Positions 26,866 to 35,875 are shown, numbered from the stretch's first letter. The stretch is DNA of 64,000 nt from Macrococcus hajekii (GCF_004359505.1 NZ_SCWE01000001.1:868001-932000); one strand, 5' to 3'. The notes: generated from the sequence alone by a model not told the origin. Numbers and translations: made by a program.

Positions 26866-28116
26866 TTAAAATGTATACAGATTACCGAAGTTAAAGTATT
26901 TCGCTTCTTTAAAGTCAGTCTTCACAACATTTTTAGTATCAAAGATGATTTTATCTTTCATCACTGCTAAATCTGATTCATTCAGTTGTTTGAACTCTGA
27001 GTGATCGCTTAACACAAGAACAAGTGAGCTATCCTTCACTGCTTTTTCAATATCTTTCTCAACGAAGTCGAGTTCAACGTGTGGATCATATGCAACCACT
27101 TCAAAGTCTGCATCTTTCAGCATTTCATAGATATCGAATGCAGGAGATTCACGGATGTCATCTACATCCCCTTTATAAGTAAGACCGAAGACTGTCAGTT
27201 TGTGACCATCCACTGCTTTTAAGATTTCTTTTGCTTTATTGACAACATAATGCGGCATCTGGTTGTTGATTTTACGGCCGACTTGAATGATATCAGTGTT
27301 GATCGGGTCTTTAGCGATAATGAAGTAAGGATCGACAGCAAGACAGTGACCCCCAACGCCTGGTCCCGGCTGGTGTAAGTTAACACGAGGATGCTTGTTC
27401 GCCATCTCGATGACGTCAAGCGCATTGATTTCAAGCTGGTTACAGACTTTAGCGAGTTCATTGGCAAGCGCGATGTTGACGTCGCGGTATGTATTCTCCA
27501 TCAGCTTACTCATCTCAGCTGTTTTGGCATCTGTCTCAATCATTTCACCCTGAACAAATGTACCGTATACTTTTTTACCTGCTTCAATACACCCCTGCGT
27601 TACGCCACCGATAATACGGTTGTTGTAAATTAATTCATGCATGATCTGACCTGGCAGCACACGCTCGGGACAATGCACAAGGTAGATATCCTCACCGATT
27701 GTGAAGCCCTTAGATTCAACAAGTGGTTTAACGAAGTCATCCATTGTACGTGGTGCAATAGTCGATTCAACGATAATGATATTTCCTTTTTCGATCAGAG
27801 GTAAAACAGATTCAACCGCTGACATCACCATAGAGATATCACATGATTTGAACTGATCCGCATGATTAGGTGTCGGGACAGCGATAATAAAGCAGTCAGC
27901 TGCTTCAGGCTTCGTAGTTGCCTTAAATCTGCCGCTCTCAAGCACTTCTTCAAATGCTTCCTGAAGGCCTGGCTCTTCAATATGGATTTTACCGCTGTTC
28001 AGTGAATCGACAGCCTTCTGATTGATATCGACACCGACCACATCGACACCATGCTTCGCAAACATAATTGATGTCGGTAATCCAATATAGCCAAGTCCTA
28101 CTGTAGTTAATTTCAA
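26866..28116 (-). CDS. wecC: UDP-N-acetyl-D-mannosamine dehydrogenase (WecC/CapO/MnaC)
   Basis: A 416-residue nucleotide-sugar dehydrogenase that matches staphylococcal Cap5O almost motif by motif. It shares VGLGYIGLPTSIMFAKHGVD, VESTIAPRTMDDFVKP, LVHCPERVLPG, the active-site block PGPGVGGHCLAVDPYFIIAK with the catalytic Cys, and TVFGLTYKGDVDDIRESPAF. It oxidises UDP-ManNAc to UDP-ManNAcA in two NAD-dependent steps. No UDP-GlcNAc 2-epimerase gene lies in the window, so the substrate must come from elsewhere. It heads the ABC-dependent glycan locus and is transcribed away from the LCP ligase gene, which suggests the polymer contains ManNAcA. Confidence 0.92.
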   Translation of the reverse strand: MKLTTVGLGYIGLPTSIMFAKHGVDVVGVDINQKAVDSLNSGKIHIEEPGLQEAFEEVLESGRFKATTKPEAADCFIIAVPTPNHADQFKSCDISMVMSAVESVLPLIEKGNIIIVESTIAPRTMDDFVKPLVESKGFTIGEDIYLVHCPERVLPGQIMHELIYNNRIIGGVTQGCIEAGKKVYGTFVQGEMIETDAKTAEMSKLMENTYRDVNIALANELAKVCNQLEINALDVIEMANKHPRVNLHQPGPGVGGHCLAVDPYFIIAKDPINTDIIQVGRKINNQMPHYVVNKAKEILKAVDGHKLTVFGLTYKGDVDDIRESPAFDIYEMLKDADFEVVAYDPHVELDFVEKDIEKAVKDSSLVLVLSDHSEFKQLNESDLAVMKDKIIFDTKNVVKTDFKEAKYFNFGNLYTF

Positions 28117-28170
28117 AATAATCCCGCCTTCTTAATTTATATAAGGTAATATCCCTTTTTAAACAGTTTA

Positions 28171-28199
28171 ATTATAATCAATAACAATCAAAGTAGCAA
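28171..28199 (-). promoter_or_regulatory. Predicted promoter of wecC
   Basis: Minus-strand TTGCTA (28194-28199) and TATAAT (28171-28176) with a 17-nt spacer, about 55 nt upstream of the wecC start. Confidence 0.6.
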
Positions 28200-28253
28200 G
28201 GTAAAGCAAAAGTTAGCGTATAGCCTGTTTAAATATATAAATGCTATAATATG

Positions 28254-28282
28254 TTGTGAATATACAATCTATCTATTATAAT
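28254..28282 (+). promoter_or_regulatory. Predicted promoter of the LCP gene
   Basis: TTGTGA (28254-28259) and TATAAT (28277-28282) with a 17-nt spacer, 38 nt upstream of the start codon. It is divergent from the wecC promoter in a 203-nt shared region, so both could answer to the same regulator. Confidence 0.7.
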
Positions 28283-28319
28283 GATGTAGTTTAAATAGAA
28301 GAAAGCAGGAGATCGCCAC

Positions 28320-29591
28320 TTGAAAAAACCTATGAAAATATTACTGATTCTGCTCAGTCTCAGTCTTGTTGTAGTACCTGCTGCCTATGCCGGTTACCTC
28401 TACTTCCAGACGAAGCATGCAGTTGATCAGTCATTCAGCCAAGATAGCAGCCACTCAAAACTCCGGGACAGCTCAGTTGACCCGGCGATGAACCACGTTT
28501 CTATTCTATTTCTCGGTATAGATGACAGCCTCTCTCGCCGTGAGGATGGTCAGACGATGGAAAAAGCTCGGACGGATGCTATGGTTCTAGCGACATTCAA
28601 CCGTGATGACCGCCAAATCAGACTCGTCAGCATCCCGCGTGATACACTCAGCTACATCCCCTCAGTGGGTTACTACGATAAAATCACACATGCACATGCG
28701 GACGGCGGACCGACTTCTACCATGAACACAGTGGAGACCCTGTTCAATGTACCTGTTGATTACTACGCCCGCATCAATATGCAGGCCTTTGTCGATATCA
28801 TCGATGAACTCGGCGGCATTTATTTCGATGTTCCATTCGATATGGATGAACCGACCAAAAATGACCAAGGACGGATTAAAATCAAAAAAGGGTATCAGAA
28901 AATTAACGGCGATCAGGCACTGGCACTCGCCAGAAGCCGCCACGTCGATACCGACCTGGGTCGCGGTAAACGTCAGGTTGAGATGATTGAAGCGATTATC
29001 AAAAAGGCTAAAAACACAGATTCACTCGCTAAAATCGATGAACTGATTGACATTGTCGGCAATAACGCTAAGCACAATATGTCATTCGACAATATCGCAT
29101 CTCTTGCAAAAACTTACTCTAATGAAGATGTGAAATTCGAACGCGGACAATTATCAGGTAGTGACTATATGTATAACGGCGTTTACTACTATAATCCTAA
29201 GTTTGAGGATGTCTCAAAATTATCAGCAGCACTGCGCAAAGATTTGGCATTACCAGCTGCCAGTGAAGATAAACTATTGAGTTATAAAGTGACTAAAATA
29301 TATAGTGATCTTATTCCGCTGATGCCGATTAAAGTGGATGAGATAAACAAAGCCTACAAAGAAAAATTCGAGGCTAAAGAAAAAACAGCAACTGAAGAAC
29401 CTGAGACGGAACAACCCGCTTCAGAGCAGCCTGTAACAGAAGCACCACCGACAGAAGAGACATTTACAGAATTACCTTCGACAGAAATACCGGCAGCCAT
29501 TGTCACGACTGAAGAACAGACGATGCAGCTACCGACGACAGAAGTGGCAACAACTGAAGCTGTACCTGCCTTTGACGCAACTTCTATTTAA
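28320..29591 (+). CDS. LytR-CpsA-Psr family glycopolymer ligase
   Basis: A 423-residue LCP protein. A TTG start at 28320 is preferred because AGGAGA lies 7 nt upstream; an ATG four codons later is possible. A membrane helix spans residues about 4-27. The extracellular LCP domain shows FLGIDD, RTDAMVLATFN, VSIPRDTLSYIP, the KITHAHADGGP block and ALALARSRHVDTDLGRGKRQ, with the conserved Arg and Asp residues that bind the polyprenyl pyrophosphate. The last 70 residues are a Thr/Glu/Pro-rich tail that may span the wall. LCP enzymes attach teichoic acids or capsule to peptidoglycan. Its position divergent from the ABC-glycan locus suggests that polymer as substrate. Confidence 0.92.
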   Translation: MKKPMKILLILLSLSLVVVPAAYAGYLYFQTKHAVDQSFSQDSSHSKLRDSSVDPAMNHVSILFLGIDDSLSRREDGQTMEKARTDAMVLATFNRDDRQIRLVSIPRDTLSYIPSVGYYDKITHAHADGGPTSTMNTVETLFNVPVDYYARINMQAFVDIIDELGGIYFDVPFDMDEPTKNDQGRIKIKKGYQKINGDQALALARSRHVDTDLGRGKRQVEMIEAIIKKAKNTDSLAKIDELIDIVGNNAKHNMSFDNIASLAKTYSNEDVKFERGQLSGSDYMYNGVYYYNPKFEDVSKLSAALRKDLALPAASEDKLLSYKVTKIYSDLIPLMPIKVDEINKAYKEKFEAKEKTATEEPETEQPASEQPVTEAPPTEETFTELPSTEIPAAIVTTEEQTMQLPTTEVATTEAVPAFDATSI

Positions 29592-29618
29592 GTTATTAAT
29601 AAATAAAGGGATGATTAG

Positions 29619-30092
29619 ATGACAACTCGAAAAACATATGAAAAGTATCATCAGATCGACGAAATGTTCAACCGTCTTGAACATCAGATCGTCAATGGTG
29701 GAGACCTCTCATATATGAGACAGCATTATTTCTTTTTAGATGAGTTCCATCGTCAGAACTATGAATCACTCAGATTGTATTATTACCAGGCAGATGACAG
29801 CCCGCTGATTGACGGTGCCTGCTACTTGATTTCCATAACTGAGATTTTCAATGAAATCAATATCTTCGACTATGAAGTCCCATTCGATTTCATCTTTGAT
29901 AACGGTGAGCTCAGTACGACCTTCCAGAACCTGAATATCTACTATCAATATCTGCTGGCAGCAGCGCTTGAAGTATCTGATGTCAAGATATTTAATCCTT
30001 CAGGCTATTCACTCGGTATGAACCACTGGAATATCACGCAGATGAAACTATTCTGGCAGTACACAGCTATTGTCAGACGAGAAGCACAATAA
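29619..30092 (+). CDS. Hypothetical protein downstream of the LCP gene
   Basis: A 157-residue acidic, aromatic-rich soluble protein, 27 nt after the LCP gene and before a terminator, hence probably co-transcribed with it. It is predicted mostly helical (KYHQIDEMFNRLEHQIVNGG, then IYYQYLLAAALEVSDVKIF). It has a motif GYSLGMNHWNITQMKLFWQY near the C-terminus. No signal peptide, membrane helix or recognised domain. Function unknown. Confidence 0.65.
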   Translation: MTTRKTYEKYHQIDEMFNRLEHQIVNGGDLSYMRQHYFFLDEFHRQNYESLRLYYYQADDSPLIDGACYLISITEIFNEINIFDYEVPFDFIFDNGELSTTFQNLNIYYQYLLAAALEVSDVKIFNPSGYSLGMNHWNITQMKLFWQYTAIVRREAQ

Positions 30093-30095
30093 ATG

Positions 30096-30128
30096 ATACT
30101 CATCCCAATGAGGGATGAGTATTTTTTG
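30096..30128 (+). terminator. Terminator of the LCP operon
   Basis: A 10-bp stem ATACTCATCC/GGATGAGTAT with a 7-nt loop followed by six T, starting just past the stop codon of the 157-residue gene. Confidence 0.9.
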
Positions 30129-30323
30129 TCGCTGCAATTTCCCCATTGTCCTCATTTGCTTTGACATTCGATATATAGAACAGGTAGATGAAGCTTCAAT
30201 AAGATATGTAAATATTTGATCGTCATTATTAAAGTAAGATTACAAAATTATTGAGAAGCTATACTTCAGTCACTAAAAATTTTATACTAAACATGCTCAA
30301 TCATTCGATATAAGGAGACTTAA

Positions 30324-33300
30324 ATGAACTCAAACTATTTTTACAAAACTTCCTCACTCTTATTAACTTTATTCGCTGCTTCAACAGCTGCTGCCCATGC
30401 TGCTGAAAATCAGACAATAAGTGAAAACAATGATTCGACTGATCAAAAAGCATCTGACACTACAGAAGCAGCGGTGACTTATCCGGTTAAACAAGTTATC
30501 GATGCCTCAGCGAAACCTTATAATTTAGAAGAAACAACAGAACAACCACTCGCTCAAGCGCCCGTTCAAGCTCAGAATGAAGTGACCCCTTCTGAACAAC
30601 CACTCGCTCAAGCGCCCGTTCAAGCTGAAGAAGAAGTGGCTACTGCTGAACAGCCGGTCGCTCAAACGCCCGTTCAAGCTGAAGAAGAAGTGGCTACTGC
30701 TGAACAGCCGGTCGCTCAAACGCCCGTTCAAGCTGAAGAAGAAGTGGCTACTGCTGAACAGCCGGTCGCTCAAACGCCCGTTCAAGCTCAGAATGAAGTG
30801 ACCCCTGCTGAACAGCCGGTCGCTCAAACGCCCGTTCAAGCTGAAGAAGAAGTGGCTACTGCTGAACAGTTAGTTACTCAAACACCCGTTCAAGCTCAAG
30901 AAGAAGTGGCTACTGCTGAACAGCCGGTCGTTCAAGAGCCTGTTCAAGCCCAGAATGAAGTGACCCCTGCTGAACAGTTAGTTACTCAAACACCCGTTCA
31001 AGCTGGAGAAGAAGTGACCCCTGCTGAACAGTTAGTTACTCAAACACCCGTTCAAGCTGGAGAAGAAGTGACCCCTGCTGAACAGCCGGGCGCTCAAGCG
31101 CCCGTTCAAGCACAGAATGAAGTGACCCCTGCTGAACAACCGGTCGCTCAAGCGCCCGTTCAAGCTCAAGAAGAAGTGACTTCTTCTGAACAGCCGGTCA
31201 CTCAGCCTGATTTAAAGACTGCTTCTTTTTCGACGCGTACTTTGTCAGTAGCTCCTACTGCACGTACGATGTCCCTGACTGCCCCTTCAACTTCAACTGG
31301 TTCTGCAATCAATGACTATATTCTTGCACAGAATTACACAGTGCCGACTTATCAGCAGGATTTTTCTAGTGAATTACCTCAAATTGCTTATCGTAACGGG
31401 GTGGCTAAGCCGGAAGGTGTGGTCGCACATGAGACAGCGAATTCGACTTCAACTATTTACGGTGAAGTGGCCTATATGAAAAACAACTGGCAAAGTGCTT
31501 TTGTTCATGCTTTTGTGGATGATAACGCTATCATTGAAACTGCGAACACGGATTATTTAGCATGGGGTGCGGGTGCTTCTGCTAACGCACGTTTTATTCA
31601 AGTTGAACTTGTGCGTGTGTATGGTCAGGACCGTTTTGCAAAAGCCATCAATAATTACGCTGACTATATCGCTACAAATCTTCATTATTATGACTTACCT
31701 GTTGATTCAGCTGAGTATGATGGAAATGGTACGTTATGGTCTCATAAAGCGGTTTCAAATTTCCTGGGCGGTACTGATCACGTCGACCCTTACGGCTGGT
31801 TTTATGAAAATGGTTATTCAATGGATGAACTGACTGCACTTGTGACATTGAAATATAACCAGAAGGTAAATGCAGCGAGTGGAACAATCGGCACTCCGCC
31901 GACAACGACTGTCCCCCCTGAAGTTCCAGTTACTCAACCTGTTGCAGTAGAAGCTCCTGTTATTACGTCTGTCTCTAAGATGGCTCGTATTAACTCTACT
32001 TCGGCTCCTGTCTACACGAGTGTCACAGATGCGACTGCTGTACCTGCTGCCCAGAAAGCCGGGCTGACATTCTATGTTAATAAACAGGCTCTCTATAACG
32101 GTAAAAACTATCTTGCTCTGTCTGATGAAAATGGTGTAGCAAGAGGCTGGGTTCAGTCAAGTCAATTAACACAAGCAAGTCGCGGCAGTCAGAAAGCATT
32201 AACCTTGAAGTTTAAGACCAATTCAATGATTAAAGGGCTCTATGCTGTACCATGGGGGAGTGAAGCTCAAAAGATCGCTGACCTGTCATCTAGTATCAAC
32301 AAAGACTTTGCACCTACTAAATATTCGATTGTCAATGCAGTGCCTTACTATTACGGAATGATCAATAATCAATCCGGCTGGATAGATGGCAGACAACTGA
32401 CTTTAGTAAATGCACTGTCTAATATGAAAACTGTCGATATGATGGCTCGTACTTCACAGCAAGGTGCGGTCGTTTATACTGATCAGGCTCTTACACAACG
32501 CCTGACAAACAAAGTAATAGATACACAGTATTACATCAAAGCTTCTGCTACGAAAGGAAGCGAAGTATATTACCAGTTAAGCGATAACAGCAACCGCATT
32601 ATCGGCTGGACTAAAGCCTCTGACCTGAATGTCAGCACACACCAGACCGTTGCAGCAAAGCCTGCACCGTTTAAAGTAAATGCATCAGCCACTGCTCTTT
32701 ACTCTATACCAGACGGTGGTGCCAGCCAGAAAATCGCTTCACTGGTCAATGATATCAATACCTTCTTCAATGTCTTCCAGACTGAAAAGGTGAATGATTA
32801 TTACTGGTATAAAGGCACCCTTGCCTCTTCTCAGTTAACTGGCTGGATTCGCGGCAGACAGCTGACTCAGCAGTCAAAAGTCTTCACTACCATGAAACCA
32901 GTTGATATGATGGGACGTACTAGTCAGCAAGGTGCGGTTGTTTATACTGACAATAACCTGACTCAAGTGTTACCTGCTAAGATTGTTGATAAGCAGTACT
33001 ATATCAATACTGCTGCAACAAAAGGCACTGAACTTTACTATCAGCTGAGCGATATCAATCAGAATGTGGTCGGCTGGACTAAAGCAAGTGAACTGAATGC
33101 CCAGTCACATCAAGTTCTGAACTACAGTAAGAACACCTATTATATTAATAAGCCATCATTTATTTATTCTATTCCGTCTGGCGGGGCATCACAGCGTCTA
33201 CTCTTATTAAAAGACTACATGAATAAACCATTCAATGTCGTTAAAGCAGAAAAAGTAGGCGATGCTATATGGTATAAAGGTACATTACCAGCTACAAATA

Positions 33301-34088
33301 CAGTGGGCTGGGTTTTAGGACAGTTCCTATCTGCTAAACAAATTGCCTATATCACTGCTCCTTCGACATTCAATGAAGCTCTATCAAAACAAATTGCGCT
33401 GCCATATGGTTCAAAACCACAAGTCGTCTACGCAGATGACAGTGGTAGAACATTGACACGTAACGCCACATCTGCTGAAGTGAGCGCACAGATGAAGACT
33501 ACTACGACTCGTTATGACGATGTGCAACAATATCAGTTCCTGAATCTGCATCAATCTCAGAATATTTCTGCCACTGTGCTAAACCGTTTACTGGTTAACC
33601 AAGGAATTCTCGCTGGTCAGGGAGCTGCTTTTGCCGAGGCAGCTCAGCGCTATAACATCAACGAGATCTATTTGATCAGCCATGCGCTCCTTGAATCCGG
33701 TAACGGTACAAGTCAGCTGAGTAAGGGTATGGGCTATAACCCGTCCACAGGACAAGCGTATGCCACAACCGGTACAAAATACTACAATATGTTCGGAACA
33801 CGTGCAACCGATGTCAACACGATTAATAGCGGCATACAATACGCCTATTCACAAGGCTGGAATACGCCTGCCAAAGCCATCATCGGCGGTGCTCAGTATG
33901 TAGCTCAGAATTATTTCGGCAATAAGCAGTTTACCTTGTACGAGATGCGCTGGAACCCGGCAAATCCCGCCACTCATCAATATGCGACAGATATTGCATG
34001 GGCCGCGAAGAATGCATCTCGTCTCGCCGACTTCTATCGCCGGATTGAACTGACTGGCCTCAACTTCCTCATCGATCAATATCAATAA
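30324..34088 (+). CDS. atl: Bifunctional autolysin AtlA (amidase / glucosaminidase)
   Basis: A 1254-residue secreted peptidoglycan hydrolase. A signal peptide (residues 1-26, cleaved near AHAA) is followed by a propeptide containing twelve 18-residue repeats (residues 73-288). The N-acetylmuramoyl-L-alanine amidase domain covers residues about 328-510. Its zinc ligands His369, His474 and Asp488 keep the 105- and 14-residue spacings of S. aureus AtlA. Six GW modules in three pairs (residues about 545-1025, recurring GRQLT and GWTKASDL) bind lipoteichoic acid and wall. The C-terminal endo-beta-N-acetylglucosaminidase has the catalytic Glu near 1124 in HALLESGNGTSQLS. The protein separates daughter cells and is normally cut into two enzymes. 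AAGGAG lies before the ATG. Confidence 0.97.
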   Translation: MNSNYFYKTSSLLLTLFAASTAAAHAAENQTISENNDSTDQKASDTTEAAVTYPVKQVIDASAKPYNLEETTEQPLAQAPVQAQNEVTPSEQPLAQAPVQAEEEVATAEQPVAQTPVQAEEEVATAEQPVAQTPVQAEEEVATAEQPVAQTPVQAQNEVTPAEQPVAQTPVQAEEEVATAEQLVTQTPVQAQEEVATAEQPVVQEPVQAQNEVTPAEQLVTQTPVQAGEEVTPAEQLVTQTPVQAGEEVTPAEQPGAQAPVQAQNEVTPAEQPVAQAPVQAQEEVTSSEQPVTQPDLKTASFSTRTLSVAPTARTMSLTAPSTSTGSAINDYILAQNYTVPTYQQDFSSELPQIAYRNGVAKPEGVVAHETANSTSTIYGEVAYMKNNWQSAFVHAFVDDNAIIETANTDYLAWGAGASANARFIQVELVRVYGQDRFAKAINNYADYIATNLHYYDLPVDSAEYDGNGTLWSHKAVSNFLGGTDHVDPYGWFYENGYSMDELTALVTLKYNQKVNAASGTIGTPPTTTVPPEVPVTQPVAVEAPVITSVSKMARINSTSAPVYTSVTDATAVPAAQKAGLTFYVNKQALYNGKNYLALSDENGVARGWVQSSQLTQASRGSQKALTLKFKTNSMIKGLYAVPWGSEAQKIADLSSSINKDFAPTKYSIVNAVPYYYGMINNQSGWIDGRQLTLVNALSNMKTVDMMARTSQQGAVVYTDQALTQRLTNKVIDTQYYIKASATKGSEVYYQLSDNSNRIIGWTKASDLNVSTHQTVAAKPAPFKVNASATALYSIPDGGASQKIASLVNDINTFFNVFQTEKVNDYYWYKGTLASSQLTGWIRGRQLTQQSKVFTTMKPVDMMGRTSQQGAVVYTDNNLTQVLPAKIVDKQYYINTAATKGTELYYQLSDINQNVVGWTKASELNAQSHQVLNYSKNTYYINKPSFIYSIPSGGASQRLLLLKDYMNKPFNVVKAEKVGDAIWYKGTLPATNTVGWVLGQFLSAKQIAYITAPSTFNEALSKQIALPYGSKPQVVYADDSGRTLTRNATSAEVSAQMKTTTTRYDDVQQYQFLNLHQSQNISATVLNRLLVNQGILAGQGAAFAEAAQRYNINEIYLISHALLESGNGTSQLSKGMGYNPSTGQAYATTGTKYYNMFGTRATDVNTINSGIQYAYSQGWNTPAKAIIGGAQYVAQNYFGNKQFTLYEMRWNPANPATHQYATDIAWAAKNASRLADFYRRIELTGLNFLIDQYQ
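30540..31187 (+). repeat. Twelve tandem 54-bp repeats in the atl propeptide
   Basis: Each unit encodes 18 residues of the form EQPVAQTPVQAEEEVATA. Twelve full units are followed by a partial EQPVTQ. Variants alternate (EEEVATA versus QNEVTPA versus GEEVTPA), and neighbouring units at 30640-30770 are nearly identical in DNA, which indicates recent unit-length duplication. The tract is in frame and free of Cys. It is probably a flexible spacer in the propeptide. Confidence 0.95.
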
Positions 34089-34092
34089 AGAA

Positions 34093-34128
34093 GAAGCGAT
34101 CAGATGCACATGCATCTGATCGCTTCTT
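34093..34128. terminator. Bidirectional terminator between atl and marR-family gene
   Basis: A perfect 17-bp stem AGAAGCGATCAGATGCA and its complement with a 2-nt loop. It is flanked by T-rich sequence on the plus side and sits between two convergent genes. Confidence 0.9.
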
Positions 34129-34131
34129 TTG

Positions 34132-34578
34132 TTAAAACTTAAATGGATCTCTAATCGTAAATGACTGATAGATTTTCTCCAGTATGACGATCAGTTCATC
34201 CACTTCTTCTCTATTCAGTTCTTTCATAAAACTAGCGACGACTTTAGATTTAATGCCGTCTGCCATCTCAACAATTTCTCTGCCTTTATCAGTCACATTG
34301 AGTACTGTGGAACGCAGATCATACATACTTTGTTCTTTCTCGATATAACCGTACTCTACCAATTTTTTGATAGAGCGTGATACAGCTGTCTGTTCCTTGT
34401 TCAATCTGAAAATCAATTTCTTCTGTGTCATATTCTCTTCGTTGTTAATGAGCTCAAGCATATAAATCTGTTCTCTTGAAATGCTATAGTCAGCAAGTTC
34501 AATGGCGTTGATTTCATCAATCTTAGAATTAATGAAATAAATCAGTTGTCCAAATCTTTTTAAACGATGATCTTCCAT
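34132..34578 (-). CDS. MarR-family transcriptional regulator
   Basis: A 148-residue winged-helix regulator. The recognition region is in NMTQKKLIFRLNKEQTAVSR followed by SIKKLVEYGYIEKEQSMYD, and the wing carries DLRSTVLNVTDKGREIV. The size and layout match MarR/SarA-type dimeric repressors that respond to small ligands or oxidation; there is no Cys, so a thiol switch is unlikely. It is convergent with atl and followed by a shared terminator. No operator could be assigned. The target genes are unknown, but autolysis or surface genes would be natural candidates. Confidence 0.85.
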   Translation of the reverse strand: MEDHRLKRFGQLIYFINSKIDEINAIELADYSISREQIYMLELINNEENMTQKKLIFRLNKEQTAVSRSIKKLVEYGYIEKEQSMYDLRSTVLNVTDKGREIVEMADGIKSKVVASFMKELNREEVDELIVILEKIYQSFTIRDPFKF

Positions 34579-34701
34579 ACACGTTTCTCCTTAAATATAT
34601 AACAGGTTATTCAAATTATAATCTAAGTTTATATTGTGTGCAATCACTTTAAAATTTTTTCAAAGTAAATTGCCTGCTATCTATTCATATAATATTTGAT
34701 T

Positions 34702-35157
34702 TTACAAAAATCGTTTTTTTAATTTAGTGAAATAATCTGTCGCTTTAATTGCTTTTAGCTGATGTTTTTCTATTTGATCGGCTTTATCAGGAACGATAAG
34801 CGAGCGTCCATTCGTAAAATAGATGATAGTATCTTCAAAATCAATGGCCTGCAGAAAATGCTGATTATTGATGTAGCACATCTCATAACTCTGCCTTTTA
34901 TGTAAAGGAAAGAAGACAAAATTCTGACTCGCATCAATAACGACAGGTGGATAGTGTGAATACTTCATCACGATTTTCATCGATTCCCGGCTGGCTGTCA
35001 GGCTACTGTTCACCATGTGCAATGTTTCGTTCAGCAATTGATCGGGTGTTTTATCAACCCTCTCAGTTTTACCATCATAATATGCGATTTCAGTCATCCC
35101 ACTTGTGCTGTTGCTTCTTCTGATGTAGACAACATTGCTTCCTATGAACTGTTGCAT
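34702..35157 (-). CDS. comK: Competence transcription factor ComK
   Basis: A 151-residue ComK homologue. The conserved core is recognisable by comparison with Bacillus ComK: YSHYPPVVIDASQNFVFFPL, then a short Gly/Trp-poor loop and FLQAIDFEDTIIYFTNGRSL. It is shorter than the roughly 190 residues of Bacillus or Staphylococcus ComK, mainly missing the C-terminal part that in Bacillus mediates MecA control and DNA binding strength. ComK activates late competence (DNA uptake) genes. It is divergent from a sigma factor gene across a 205-nt region that contains ComK-box-like sequence, which suggests autoregulation. Confidence 0.85.
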   Translation of the reverse strand: MQQFIGSNVVYIRRSNSTSGMTEIAYYDGKTERVDKTPDQLLNETLHMVNSSLTASRESMKIVMKYSHYPPVVIDASQNFVFFPLHKRQSYEMCYINNQHFLQAIDFEDTIIYFTNGRSLIVPDKADQIEKHQLKAIKATDYFTKLKKRFL

Positions 35158-35235
35158 AACAGGACCCTCCTTTAGCTTTCTTAAACATTATAAGGTTTTA
35201 AAGGCAAAAAGAGTATATTAAAAGTGAAATTTAAC

Positions 35236-35289
35236 AAAAAATGCATATTTTTTAACATTATCTACAAATCTGACTTAAAACATGATTTT
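35236..35289. promoter_or_regulatory. Possible ComK box between comK and the sigma factor gene
   Basis: A perfect AT-box AAAA-N5-TTTT lies at 35277-35289 (AAAACATGATTTT). A second, imperfect one with a 6-nt centre lies at 35238-35251. ComK of Bacillus binds pairs of AT-boxes as a tetramer. The spacing here (25 nt) is not one of the three classical values, so the site is suggestive only. Confidence 0.45.
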
Positions 35290-35362
35290 TATTGCAGTGA
35301 TTTTCCCGCTAAGATGAAGATATCCGGAAATAAAGAGTCGATCGATCGCGTCAGGACACCCG

Positions 35363-35833
35363 ATGTTTGAAGAATGGTACCGCAAATACGACCGCATGAT
35401 TCATCATTTACTGCATCACTATCACATCACTTATGACCGCGACGATTACTATCAGCTCGCTTTAATCAGACTCTGGCAGCTGAGTGAACAGTATGATGCA
35501 GTTAAAACGCCTAATGAATCACAGTATGTCTATTTACAGCTGAAGTTCTGTCTGATCGACGAAATGAGAAGACGTATTAAGTATCAGGAGCGCTTCCAGC
35601 TGATGGCAGATGAAGTATTACCTGTTGTGATGTGCTATGATACGTTCACCCTGTCCTCTTCTTCACTGACTGCAGCTGAGAATGAATGGTATGTTCTTGC
35701 CCGGGCTGGTTACCAGCTCTCTGAAATAAGTAATCTGATGGGTAAAACATGTGCGCAGATTAAATATATCCGCAAGAAGGCGCGGGAGAAATTGCGACAA
35801 AATAGTGATTTATCATTTAAATGTGAGCAGTAA
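35363..35833 (+). CDS. Sigma-70-like factor, competence (SigH/ComX) type
   Basis: A 156-residue small sigma factor. Region 2 is seen in HYHITYDRDDYYQLALIRLW followed by YVYLQLKFCLIDEMRRRIKY. A short region 4-like helix-turn-helix appears in LARAGYQLSEISNLMGKTCA and QIKYIRKKAREKL. The size and layout resemble staphylococcal SigH and streptococcal ComX, which direct transcription of DNA uptake genes. No anti-sigma gene is adjacent. It is divergent from comK, and such direct neighbourhood makes shared control likely. The sequence is too divergent for me to assign its promoter class. Confidence 0.72.
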   Translation: MFEEWYRKYDRMIHHLLHHYHITYDRDDYYQLALIRLWQLSEQYDAVKTPNESQYVYLQLKFCLIDEMRRRIKYQERFQLMADEVLPVVMCYDTFTLSSSSLTAAENEWYVLARAGYQLSEISNLMGKTCAQIKYIRKKAREKLRQNSDLSFKCEQ

Positions 35834-35875
35834 TTTAGTATAATGACGGATAGTATATTTTGAGGAGGTTATTAT

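Noticed and set aside
30525..30839. Open frame on the minus strand through the atl repeats, giving a repetitive Leu/Ser/Arg-rich peptide
   Set aside because: It is the mirror of the in-frame 54-bp repeats; it has no ribosome site and no family resemblance.
30540..31187. Regular repeats suggesting a CRISPR array
   Set aside because: The units are contiguous with no spacers, keep the atl reading frame and encode a regular peptide. No cas gene is present.
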